From the NCBI GenBank assembly GCA_021613335.1, contig JAJTWR010000009.1:17501-81500 (forward strand): a DNA stretch of 64,000 bases, read 5' to 3'. Source of the stretch: Whitmania pigra (lineage: Eukaryota > Annelida > Clitellata > Hirudinida > Haemopidae). Position 1 is the stretch's first letter. Every line of letters begins with the position of its first letter. A program made the translations under genes and the position numbers. The notes below the pieces were generated by a model. It was given only the letters and a program-made list of their open reading frames with translations. It did no database searches and had not been told where the DNA came from. This document shows positions 23,375-34,319 of this stretch, in pieces.

Positions 23375-23810
23375 GTTGTTGACTGTTGGAACAGACTTAT
23401 GGTATGACTGTAAAGCCGGCTTATATTACGAGCACCTTGAAAAATCATGATAGGGCTTATTTTCGGGGAAACACGGTAATAATGATAATGATAATAATGA
23501 CAGTAATAACTTGATTGCGTGCAATAAAAACTGAATTTGTTGAATTATTAAAATAAAAATATATTTAAAATTGTCTATTTTTGAACTTCGTGATTTTATT
23601 TTGTTTCACAATTTTGTTCATGTGGCGTTATCACACCCAGTTTGTTTTAATATTTATTACAAACAATTCACTGAACAGTCCATGCGTCCTTCAAGAGTGC
23701 ATAGTGAAGCGTTTTCTATGTTTTGTTTTTGTTATGATTTATTATTATTATTAAATAATAAGATATAATAATATTTTATAATAACTTATTTAAATAATAA
23801 TAATAATTCA

Positions 23811-24040
23811 AAGGTATTAGGCGTCAGAGGCGCCGTATTTCTCGATTTATCTTGAAGAGATGGGTCTTCAACTGCCGCTTGAAGAGCTCAAATGTTGGTT
23901 GGTATCAGATGATGGGGCAAGTCGTTACAGACGACAAACGAAGCATAGGGGAAGCCTCGGTTGGACTAGTTGGTGTCGATGAAATGCGGAGGAAGAGGAT
24001 TTGTAGTTAGTTATTGTAATGGTTGAGATAGAGTGTGTTG
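23811..24040 (-). mobile_element. L2-like LINE 3' end
   Basis: The minus strand reads CNDLPHHL, then ELFKRQLKTHLFK, the last residues of an L2/CR1-type open reading frame. A UTR with GGCGCCTCTGACGC then runs into an (ATT)n tail at 23740-23807. The same 3' module occurs in the LINE at 25.86 kb and in the SINE at 9.3 kb. Confidence 0.65.
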
Positions 24041-24382
24041 GATTAATTGAAGTACGATAGGAGAATGAAGCGATGTACTGTGGAGAGAATTCAAATAAAA
24101 AATTTAGGAGGTTTAAAGATTTCCGTAATACGTGGGCTTAGAGTAGTGGATGATTCATGGGTGAATAAAAGGAAGACTTTTGCGAGTCGCTCGCTACATT
24201 TTCATTTGTCGTTCGATGTAAAGATTACCTTTCAAGGACAAACATTGAGGTCGAATTTGTGGTACTCCGCTCCTACATATCTCCATCCTTCTTTTATTCT
24301 GCCACTTATTTGTTTTTGTTGTTATATATACTTTAAAAGAATCATGTTTCGCACAAAACATGCAAAAGGATCGGGCTGTTCA

Positions 24383-24649
24383 ATGAAAGCAGAAATAGGG
24401 TTGTGTGTCATCATATTTCTGATGACTCAGAACGTAAAAACGTGTGAAAATAAATATCCAGTTGAGGAAAAGAAACTCGTGTTGCATCCGTTGATGAACG
24501 GTTTCTTGTTCATCAAAAGATCAGGAGACACCAGACGTGACAGTAGACACCAAAGACCGAGAACCTTGTTAAAGGTGGAGGACATAGATGGAGATTATCC
24601 TGTTGAGCAGGTTTCTGTTGAATTCAATTTTTCAAATTACATGAATTAA
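24383..24649 (+). CDS. Putative secreted peptide precursor 1 (VLHPLMNGF-FIKRS family)
   Basis: Begins with a classic signal peptide (MKAEIGLCVIIFLMTQNVKTC) and gives an 88-residue precursor. After a charged stretch (YPVEEKK) comes LVLHPLMNGFLFIKRS, with dibasic sites on both sides (KK before, KR after), then an Arg-rich and acidic tail (DTRRDSRHQRPRTLLKVED). The same core occurs in the second gene at 28.6 kb. The layout resembles a neuropeptide or peptide-hormone precursor that would release LVLHPLMNGFLFI by prohormone-convertase cleavage in the secretory pathway. No known family was recognised. The frame is open upstream to 24047. The ATG at 24383 is preferred because it opens the signal peptide. 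Confidence 0.65.
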   Translation: MKAEIGLCVIIFLMTQNVKTCENKYPVEEKKLVLHPLMNGFLFIKRSGDTRRDSRHQRPRTLLKVEDIDGDYPVEQVSVEFNFSNYMN

Positions 24650-25575
24650 GGATATAACCCTTGTTTTTGTAATATCAAAAAATCCTGCAAATTCTTATTT
24701 AAGATTGGAAGAAATTATTTAAGGTTTATATTATTTTATTTAATGCGATAATATCGTTACAACGTCACTTAGAACATTTTTTAAACTAATAAGGAGCAAT
24801 AAGAACATATTTAATAATTTATTAAATTGAATAATGCTACGAATTGTTATTTTTGTTATTATTATTAATATATTTGTTTAACTTTTTTTAATTGTCATTT
24901 CGAAGTTTATAAAAGTTTATTTACGTTTATTTACAGGTTAATTACTTGTGAAGAAGGCGACTTTTCAAAGAAACTTCAATAATACCTAACCTTAAGTTGT
25001 AATAATTAATGTGGGCAAATATTAATTTTAATTATTTTCACGCGAACATTGTTGCGAGTTTTACCATGAAATATTAAAGAGATTTTGCAATTTCAAGTCT
25101 TTCCGGTAGGGTGAGGTTTTGGAATGTTGACAGTTCATAACTCTTCAGGACTTCGAAACAAAGATTTAGAAATGTTAGAAACATTTGACTCTCTTAATGA
25201 CACCCGATGGCAAAGAAATCAAGTTGAAGGCTTACATTTTGCATGAGGAAATATTTTTCAAAAAAGGAAAATCGTGAATAACCAAAGCGGACTTTTGAAC
25301 TTCGTCTGACGTTTGAAACTATTCTTCAAAGTTACAAGTGCTGCATATTCGTTGCATGAATTGAAACACATTACACGAGCTCCTAAATACCACACGAAGG
25401 TTTAATTGTTTAAAAGCTAAACAATTAAATAAACACAGTTTTCTTTTTGCAGATTATTTTCCTCCAAATCCCCTCTCGATCATTACATGAATTGAAACTT
25501 GCGTATGTACAAATTGATAAAACAATTATGCTGCAAGACTAAATTGGGAATCGTCATTTTGACTCGTGATTGTGG
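24650..25575. other. Non-coding stretch
   Basis: AT-rich, no recognisable gene. It probably includes the 3' UTR of peptide gene 1. Confidence 0.4.
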
Positions 25576-25611
25576 ATAGACATGTGGGGTACTTGGTACT
25601 TGTACTCGTAC

Positions 25612-25856
<245 letters not shown>

Positions 25857-26540
25857 ATAAGGCGCCTTGTGCATAACGCCATGAATTCCTTGAAACGACG
25901 CTTGAAGAGCTCCAGGGATGTTGGGCTCTGGCTAGGGGAGGGAATCTGTTACACAAGGAGAGGCATACGAGAAGCATCTACACGTATTTACGAATGATGA
26001 CCTATTGATGACCTATACTGGCTGATGAATATGAATGGTAGAGGATAAACAAAGACCAGGTGTTTGGCGGCGATCTATAAGGTTATGGAGATAAGGTGGG
26101 CTGGATGTCGCTAGAATATGATATGTCGTGAGGGCAATTTTGAAGGTGATACGACTGTGAATCAGCAACCAGTGCAACTTCTTTAGGCAGTCCGTACTAT
26201 TGAGGATAGGGTTGAAAAGAACAGGCTTGGCAAGCTTGTTTTGGACGCGTTGCAAGGAATATATTAAAGAGGCAGATGTGCCGTAAAGAAGGGAATTGCA
26301 ATTGTCTAGAAGAGAGAGAACTAGGCTGCGTGCAAGGACAGAAGTTGTGTCAACGGAAAGTAGCGGACGGATGTGCCGGATAGTCCAGATGAGGTGATTG
26401 CAGGATTTGACAATGGAGGCGGAATGTTTTTTAAAGATGATGTGTGAATCAAAAATAATACCGAAGAGCTTGAGATTAGTAGAGGAAGGAAGGAAGGTGC
26501 CAACGACGTTTATGGAAAGAGGAGGCGAACGAGTGTGACA
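25857..26540 (-). mobile_element. L2-like LINE 3' fragment (RT thumb and tail)
   Basis: The minus strand shows SLVLSLLDNCNSLLYG-type RT sequence, then LQRVQNKLAKPVLF, CLKKLHWLLIHSRITFKIAL and a final SLELFKRRFKEF. This is the C-terminal course of L2/CR1-like reverse transcriptases. The 3' end is GCGTTATGCACAAGGCGCCTTATAAAT followed by the (ATT)n array. Frameshifts break it, so it is an inactive copy. Confidence 0.8.
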
Positions 26541-27334
26541 ATAAACATAATTTCTGATTTCTGCGGATTTAATTGAAGAAAATTAACCTCAGCTGGGTCA
26601 AAAATGTGATATTACTACTGATTGTAAGCCACATAGAATTCGGAAAAGAAAGATTTCTTGAGGAAATTTCAGAAAATGACGGAAGCCAAGAAGGAAAAGG
26701 GTGTTGTAATTAATTTAGGCGTTATAATGTTATGACTTATACATTATAAATTGCTTTTTTCCACTTTTTGAGTGTTCAATATTTCTGTTTAAAATTTACA
26801 TAACAAATAAATATGGAAATCAATTAAAAATTTTGTGTAAGTTCTCGCTCCCCCAGGATTAAAACCTGGCTAGGACATTAAATTGTACTTGTAGTTGTAC
26901 TTGTACTTGAGACTTGAGTACTTGGTCCCATGTCTGCTACTCCCACAACACAATGGGTCCTATCAACGGCGTTGATTTTGCATGTAATTAAATCACAAAT
27001 GTATTAATAAATCTCGTAGTAGCTACAATAATAGTTACGTTGCATGCCGTAAGCATAGCTTCGGTGGATGCCACACAATAGCACTACATGTTCTCTTGAA
27101 TTCCCTGAGTTCTTATTTACATCCTCGAGGTATTTGAATAGTCTTCGAATGGATCTCTTGTATTCGATGAGATCAGTTCACTCCGTAGAACCACAGCTAT
27201 CGATGGATGATTGGTAATCTAGATGTATTATAATGACCAAATGAGTTATAAGAAGTGATAAAAAGAGCGGAGATGTGTCTCAGAATTGCAGGACTTGTAA
27301 TCACTAAATCAGCTGTTACATGTGTTCATTTTTC

Positions 27335-27425
27335 CTCATCGACACCAGACCAGGTGGGAATCGAACCACCCCTGAAGGAACCACAGCCAAGCGCACCAAC
27401 AACCAGCCAAACTCGGCTACGGCCC
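27335..27425 (-). mobile_element. tRNA-derived SINE head
   Basis: On the minus strand GGGCCGTAGCCGAGTTTGGCTGG carries a good A box (TAGCCGAGTTTGGCTGG, 27419-27403) and GGTTCGATTCC (27367-27357) is a consensus B box 52 bases downstream. These are the internal Pol III promoters of a tRNA. The acceptor ends do not pair, so this is a SINE head or tRNA pseudogene and not a working tRNA. Confidence 0.65.
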
Positions 27426-27669
27426 AGCTGCGAGTGTAACTTTATCTAATGGCTTTTCGTTATTTTAAAATGAAATGTGGGAGAATATTCCGTTAATTAT
27501 TTAATAAACGTTTGAATGGATTTAAATAATAAATTAATCGAATTGGGATGCCGGACAAACGAATAGATTAACATTGATTATTGTTAATTTCAGCGCATTT
27601 ATTTTTTTTGTCTAAATAATTCGTTTAGTTCTCATTTAGAAGGCGTAGAAAAACATAAATAAAAAATTA

Positions 27670-28064
27670 ACTTTTAAATATTTCATTGATATTGACAAGT
27701 TATCATTTAAATTTCTTTTTAATGCAGGTTTCTCATCTAATTGCAAAAACACCTCTTGTAAACACCGCAATAATCGTATAGCATATAAGTGATTCATGCA
27801 GCATTGCATGTGACGTCGACGAAGCGGTGCAGGGTTAACGTACGGGTCTTTGTGGCCCCATCGACCCTGGGAAAGTCCCCGGACGTCCGGCAGCGATGCC
27901 TCGGGCTTGAGTCTGACCCCTTCACAAAAACCCTCCCCGCAAGAGCTGAGAACCTGTCGAGCTCGAGGGTTGTGAGGGTAATCGTCACAGCACAGTCATT
28001 CGACTCATGAGCGTGGACTTGTTCCTCTGCTCTCACAACACAACGGGGCTTATCATCGGCGTGC
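27670..28064 (+). repeat. Segmental duplicate B (RMRP unit with promoter)
   Basis: Same-orientation partner of 16033-16430, 11.6 kb away. Confidence 0.9.
27744..27789 (+). promoter_or_regulatory. Promoter of RNase MRP RNA copy 2
   Basis: CAAAAACACCTCTT at 27744-27757 and CATATAAG at 27782-27789 correspond to the PSE candidate and TATA box of copy 1, with the same spacing to the RNA. Confidence 0.55.
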
Positions 28065-28069
28065 ATTTT
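27811..28069 (+). ncRNA. RMRP: RNase MRP RNA, copy 2
   Basis: Differs from copy 1 at about 6-7 of 258 positions. Region I (GGGAAAGTCCCCGGAC, 27869-27884) and region V (ACGGGGCTTATCATC, 28043-28057) are intact. Its 5' end reads GCATGTGACG, which pairs better with the 3' GCGTGC than copy 1 does. The terminator is weaker: only TTTT after an A at 28065, compared with seven T in copy 1. The antisense frames are artefacts. Which copy supplies the RNA, or whether both do, cannot be told from sequence alone. Confidence 0.85.
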
Positions 28070-28562
28070 GTATCTAAACTGGAATTTATGGATTGCTAGG
28101 ATCTCCAGATCCAGCTAGGTTCAGATGCCTATCAACTATTTAATGACTTGAAAAATCTCAATTCGTTTATTTATTTAATTTTTAGTATTGCATGCCTAAT
28201 GAATTTAAGCATTTAAAAATTATTGTCGAGAGTTACTTGAGCCATCATAAAGACGCTTTATAGATTTATTCGCCAAACAATTAGAAAAGCAGATTCTTTT
28301 ATGCTTTATGATATCTCAGCCTTTTACATATTTGACACGTAGTTTGTTTTGATGAAAATGATATTAAAAACATAATGTGCTCGATCTAACAATGTGTTTC
28401 TTATTCTTCTTTTGTGTTTTACTGCGATCAATCTGCAATGAGAACAGTTTTCAGTAATAACGAGCAAAGATGATTTTAACCAATTCCTATAATTATATAA
28501 TCTTAGAGCGATATTTTCTGCGATGATTACCAAAAATCATTTCTGGAATTTCAGCCATTTAC
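28070..28562. other. Spacer between RMRP copy 2 and peptide gene 2
   Basis: AT-rich and non-coding as far as can be seen. Its right end should hold the 3' UTR of the minus-strand peptide gene. Confidence 0.4.
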
Positions 28563-28766
28563 CTATTCGAGATAATTTTCCACTGCTTGATGTCCGTAGT
28601 TGCTTGATGGATAGTTAGACCTCTTTATGAACATGAATCCATTCATGAGTGGGTGGAGCACGATTCCCTTTTCTTTATCAGAAACTTGATCACCCCTGTA
28701 AGTTTCGCATTTCCCAATGACTGCCATAGTCAACACGAGCACCACGAGGTAGACGTGAAAACCCAT
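28563..28766 (-). CDS. Putative secreted peptide precursor 2 (VLHPLMNGF-FIKRS family)
   Basis: The minus-strand frame from ATG at 28766 gives 67 residues: a signal peptide (MGFHVYLVVLVLTMAVIGKC), a charged stretch (DQVSDKEKG), then IVLHPLMNGFMFIKRS and a short polar tail (NYPSSNYGHQAVENYLE) before TAG. A splice acceptor (TTTTCAG) lies about 35 bases upstream, so a non-coding first exon is likely. Apart from the signal peptide and the Cys-Glu after it, similarity to precursor 1 is confined to the VLHPLMNGF[L/M]FIKRS block (14 of 15 identical). That marks it as the functional peptide. The stop abuts GGTAAAT, so an alternative splice donor that bypasses it is possible. Confidence 0.6.
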   Translation of the reverse strand: MGFHVYLVVLVLTMAVIGKCETYRGDQVSDKEKGIVLHPLMNGFMFIKRSNYPSSNYGHQAVENYLE

Positions 28767-28799
28767 CCTTCCCACGCACCTCTTTTCCTTCTGGTCTTT

Positions 28800-29840
28800 C
28801 CTGAAAATTAAATTTGTTCGGTTTCGAATATTTTAGTATTGTAACTTGTTAATTCTCAAAACGTTGTATCATTGGACGAAGTAATTAATTAATGGTTCTT
28901 GCTTCAAATTAGAACACGAAATGCGAAGTTTTGAATTAGAAGCGGTTTTGATGAACCTAACATCGTTTCAGCGACGAGGCAATTAACAATACACGGTGTT
29001 TCCTCAGCCGCTAAACTATTAAATTGTAGCTGAACAATTATTGCAATTATGCCTCGACGAGTTAGTTTCCCGCCATTTATAAGGTACGAAATCCTTTGTT
29101 GCAGAATATTTACCCTAAAACCTGCCCACGGTGCTTTGAAATGATGAAAGTCTTTCATCTCAGAAAAACTTCAATGCTTCTTGACGCGTTTGACCTGGCT
29201 TTCATTCATTTATCTTACTGAATAATACTCGGATCAATGAATCGAACGATAACTCTAAAAAATAACCAAATAAATAAGACGTGCTTATAGAAGCAATAAT
29301 GCTTCTCTGTTGAAGAAGAGCACTTCACCGCTTTGGAGATATTTGAAAAAGGATGGAAGTCTAACAATAATGCCTTTGATGTTCATGAGTCCCGAATTGC
29401 TTTGTGCCGTCATTTGAAACTATCGGTGAGGATATTAAAACACAAAATTTATTGCAGCAAAATCACGCTTCCGAGCGCATGCCAAGGCCTGCCATTTCAT
29501 CTCAACATCATGCGAATTTAGTCTAACGAAAAATGATCGGAACCATGTCTGCATTCGTGAGCTTATATTCCGAATATTCAAACTCAGAATAGAATAAAAG
29601 TTATAAGCCACATGTAGACGCCTCTAATAAGCAAATTCAGCTGATCTACCAGCAAATGAATCGACTTCTCAATTCGACACATCGGCAAATTTATTTCAGA
29701 ACTTGTTTCAAATAATAAGATTCTCTATAACGGCAATACATGTTCTCCATGCATAAGATGCTTCATAACAACACCTAATAAAGCTTTTGAAACAAGCCAG
29801 GAACTCAAAGGAATCCTTTCCTCGATCTGACATCGGGCGT
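28800..29840. other. Non-coding stretch left of DDX1
   Basis: Short frames (28904-29158 minus, 29333-29521 plus) have no recognisable similarity. The left edge may hold the 5' exon of peptide gene 2 and the right end the DDX1 3' UTR. Confidence 0.4.
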
Positions 29841-32800
29841 TCACCTGGCGAGGAATGGCCGATTGTAATATAGGTTGATGTACGAACTCTGAGCCTTGTT
29901 CTCCAGTTCAGTCAACTTCTTCACTGAGGCAGCAAGGACATCGGTGTGGCCTTTGTATCCTGAACCTATCAGAGAATGAAACAACAACATAACTTATGAA
30001 GCAATTGTTTTGTCATTGAGAAACTACAGGCTGTCATCATTTTAAAAAAGTTTGAGACAAACATCAACAACAACCTGTATTTGCTCTCTTCTGTCCGTAA
30101 GTGACCTTTCCGTCGAACTCATTGGTCTCGATTTTAAACGTTGGATCTGCCTGATCGATGGTGACTCCCAAGTGTTCCTCAATGTCTCCAAGATACTGTG
30201 TTCGATGCCAAATAATATTAATAAAATTGTTAACTTATTGTTTATCAATTACTAAATGACCAATCAGTTAATCAATGATTTCCATTACCTGAGGTTCATT
30301 GTACCAGATGCAGCAGCCGCCCTCGTCCGTAAGTTTCGTGTTGAAACAGTTTCTACCCCTGGAGGAGCAGTTAGAATGGTACCATACCTTCTCCTTGACG
30401 GTGGACACCAGGGATATGGCGAGACCCATCCTCTCCGCTCTTCCCACCCTTCCGATTCGATGAACGTAATTTTGCTTCTCGTCGGGCAGCGTGACGTTGA
30501 TGACGTAGGGAAGTCCGGAAATGTCGAGTCCTCTTGCCGCGACATCCGTGCAGATCAAGAACCTCACGTCTCCTCTCTTGAACCTCTCCAAGTTCTCCTT
30601 CCTCTCGTGAGGTTTCCTGTCGCTATGGAGACACACGCAAGAATAGGAGTGGTTCTTGTTCTTTCCTCCGCCCGCCTTGTTGAGGTAACTTTCCATGTTG
30701 TCGCAATCGATTTTCGTTCTGCAGAAGATAATGGCTTTGTCCATCTTTAGCTGTTTAATGGCTCGAATTGTGTATTCTCCCTTCAAAAGCTTCACAGCCT
30801 CTGACAGCATTTCTACGAAATGTAAAAACACAAACCTTTAACAAGAAATTAATTAGCAGTGGTACTGCAACAATAGAAGCAATAAACATGTCTTAATGAA
30901 TATTCACGCAACAATCAAATTCGAGTGCCTGTTGTTTTATTCACCAACCTGGGGTCTCGATGCCCGTGTTGAGTCTGTCTTTGGCATGAACTTCATCAGT
31001 TTTTATGTAATCCTTCAAACTCTTCCAAAGAGGGTCACTCTTCGGATCCACCTTGACGACCTGGAACAAAAACGTTCTATCTCAGAACATTGGATCCCTC
31101 ATCCATGTCAATCCAATGAACGTGCAATTACCATTGTAATTCATTGTTCAGTTATTCGTTCATAATAATGCAATGCAAGTCACAAAGACCTTATAAGATA
31201 AATAATCAAATGCAACCATCTTCTCCTGGCATGCAAGTTGGCTCAGAGGATAGCATTGCCCCTTGAATGTGGCGCTACGTATACAGTCGAGCGCTCCTGA
31301 CACTTATGGCATTATACAAATAAACATATATATTATACTGAAACTCACCACATGATGGACAGTCTCTGGCACTGAATCCTGACCTTTCAAGTCCAACCAG
31401 GAAGGAAAGTGCATCAATTTGTCCTGTGCACAGAAATATACAAAAATATTGTGAAAATAAAATATAATTTACAAATCAACCATTCATTGTCACATATATC
31501 TACACAATGCAAAACAAGCATCAATTTTCATGTGATCAATTGTGTGTGAAAATTGAGAAGTCCTCAAGTTTTCACTAATGAAAAGTATCATGAAATTCTC
31601 ATTAATTTCCTAAAACTGCATCAATGGAGGTCAACTGATGGTAAAATATAGAATGACACTCAATCAACAAATATAAAAATAATTAACAGCAGTGGTCCAC
31701 TAATTACAAAATATGGAATCTCAATGAACACTGACAGCAAGTTTTCTGACGTCGATGGAATGAAGAGTTGCAGAACAAACAATCATCTGCAACCTCTTCC
31801 CATCACTGGTGACTTGAGGAATCTGCTTGTAAATCCGAGTTATGAGCTCTCCGTAACCGGCAGACAAAAGACCGTCCTGTGAAGATATCAAGGCAAAGTT
31901 AAGAAATATTTCAACTTTGATAAAAACAAATATAAGTTGACGCAAAGATAGATTAGCATCTTAGCTTAAGTTTGCACTGCAGGGATGACCGAGCATAGAA
32001 CGAAGGAACGAACGACAAACAAATGACGATCTCAACCGACACATTCATCGAGGATGAAGAACTTGCATGAGGACAGAAGCAACTTCTCAGTTGAAATTAA
32101 ATCCTCCAGTCGTCCAGGTGTTGCCACGACGATGTCAACCTGTCAAACATGGTTACATTCAAAACAGATTATGTGATAAAATTAACTAAAATTAATACCA
32201 CTTGTTAAGATTATTTGGAAGGCCAATAAAATTAATATTCCTATAAACAATGCCAACCCCTTTCTGCAAAGCATCAACTTGATCCTTGGCACTGGTTCCT
32301 CCCACAACCAAAAGTGCACTTGAAGAACAATTCATGGATATTCATTGACCAGATAAATTTAATTTAATAACGTTTAAATTAATTAATAAGTCCATTAAGT
32401 ACTAAATTAAGTTTTAAATAATTTACACAATCATCACCTCACTGGCGTTGGAATGTGTTTTCCAAATTTATTGATTTGGGTTAGAGTCTGAAATGATGTC
32501 AAATAATTATCAACTTAATTATAAATCACTCGATCATAATTTAAGATTTATATCATTTCATTGCATGGCAAACTCAATTCAGCATCAGTGTAAAGCTCTG
32601 TCAAAATGCAATTAGGTCCTCTCTATTTTAAATATTTATGTTAAATTTAAATCTTAAATCAAAACCCAGCCATGACTTTCAAGATTGGTTCAAAATTTGA
32701 TTACAAAATAAAACAAATCTGTCAAGTAATGAAATAACAATAAACAATAACAACGATTAGGTTGGCGACTAACGAAATAACAATAAACAATAACAACGAT

Positions 32801-34278
32801 TAGGTTGGCAACTAACGAAATAACAATAAACAATAACAACGATTAGGTTGGCAACTAACGAAATAACAATAAACAATAACAACGATTAGGTTGGCAACTA
32901 ACGAAATAACAATAAACAATAACAACGATTAGGTTGGCAACTAACGAAATAACAATAAACAATAACAACGATTAGGTTGGCAACTAACGAAATAACAATA
33001 AACAATAACAACGATTAGGTTGGCAACTAAGTTCCCGCTGTTTTTTTTTAAACTGAACTCAACGAAGAGCAACTAAAAGGAGCAACCAAAATACAAAATC
33101 AGACGAATTCTTACTTGCTCGGCCAATTCTCTGGAAGGCTGCAAAATTAAAAGGTATGAATAATTTAAAAGATATTTTTAGATTTGTTTAATAAATACAA
33201 ATCTCTAAAAACAATTACCAATAATCAAAATATTCCTTAAAATTAAAAATAAAATCTACAAATAAGATCAATAGAAGATAAATAATCAGGCCTAATAATT
33301 AAGCATATCAATTAATTAAACAAATATATTAATTAATTTAATTTATAACTGACCTCCATGATGATGGCATAAGGAGCATTAGGCTTTGGAACAAATGGGG
33401 CCTGTGAAGATCCTAAAATGGTTTCATAGTGGAGCGACTTTTATGATATTATTAGGTTATGTTATTATATTATTTCTAACTTTTAAACTGCCTTTAATCA
33501 TTCATCGCCAAAGTTTACATCTCAAAGTTACATCAGAACATAAGATATGCTAATAAAACTCAAAGATTAGTAATCATTGCAATTAGTATTCATTATTATT
33601 ATTGGTATTCATAACCTTGATGACAAGTATTCATCATTATAATTGTTTTTAATCCCCATTTTGAGCATTGAAACTCACCTGCACTGGAGGAGTTGATGAC
33701 ATAATCCTTGTGAGCATCAGTAAGAGCAGTGAATCCATCCTTTAAAAAAAATGGTTACATTCTCATTTAAAATGGAATAAAGTAAGGCTTATTAAAAATA
33801 AACAAATTATTATTATTATTATTATTAAACAAACTAACTTAATAATGGTTTAAAACTAACGAATAACAACAAGCATTGACATCACCTTTGGAGGGTATTT
33901 GTACGGACAAATCATTATTATTATTATTAAACAAACAACTTAATAATGGTTTAAAACTAATGAATATTAAATATTATATTAAATAATATAGCATTGACAT
34001 CACCTTTGGAGGGTATTTGAACGGACTGGCACCAAAGTTGAACTTTACTTCGGCATTCTTCGAGGAAACGAAATCATTTAACGATCAACAAACAAATCAT
34101 CTATGATTATTCAAGGGCCACAACAAATGCAACATTTTTATACTATTATAAATCATCCAAAAGCTTACAAATAATTAGTAAAAAGATTTGAATTGAATTT
34201 ATTGTCAAGGTTTTCTTTCATGCAAGACAAACTCAGATGATGATAATAATAATAATAACAGATAATAATAATAATAAT

Positions 34279-34319
<41 letters not shown>

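Larger units (their letters stand above)
22264..23477. mobile_element. TIR element (ACCGTGTTTCCC termini) split by LINE tails
   Basis: The left end ACCGTGTTTCCCAGAAAATAAG at 22264 matches the inverse of the right end, CTTATTTTCGGGGAAACACGGT, finishing at 23477. This terminus is widespread in MITE-like elements. The middle is occupied by two LINE 3' fragments, so the host element was a short MITE before those insertions. No clear target duplication could be called. Confidence 0.7.

Noticed and set aside
29333..29521. 62-residue plus-strand frame near 29.4 kb
   Set aside because: No similarity, no splice partners, and composition typical of spacer.
32755..33031. CRISPR-like regular repeats
   Set aside because: Head-to-tail minisatellite without variable spacers, in an animal intron.
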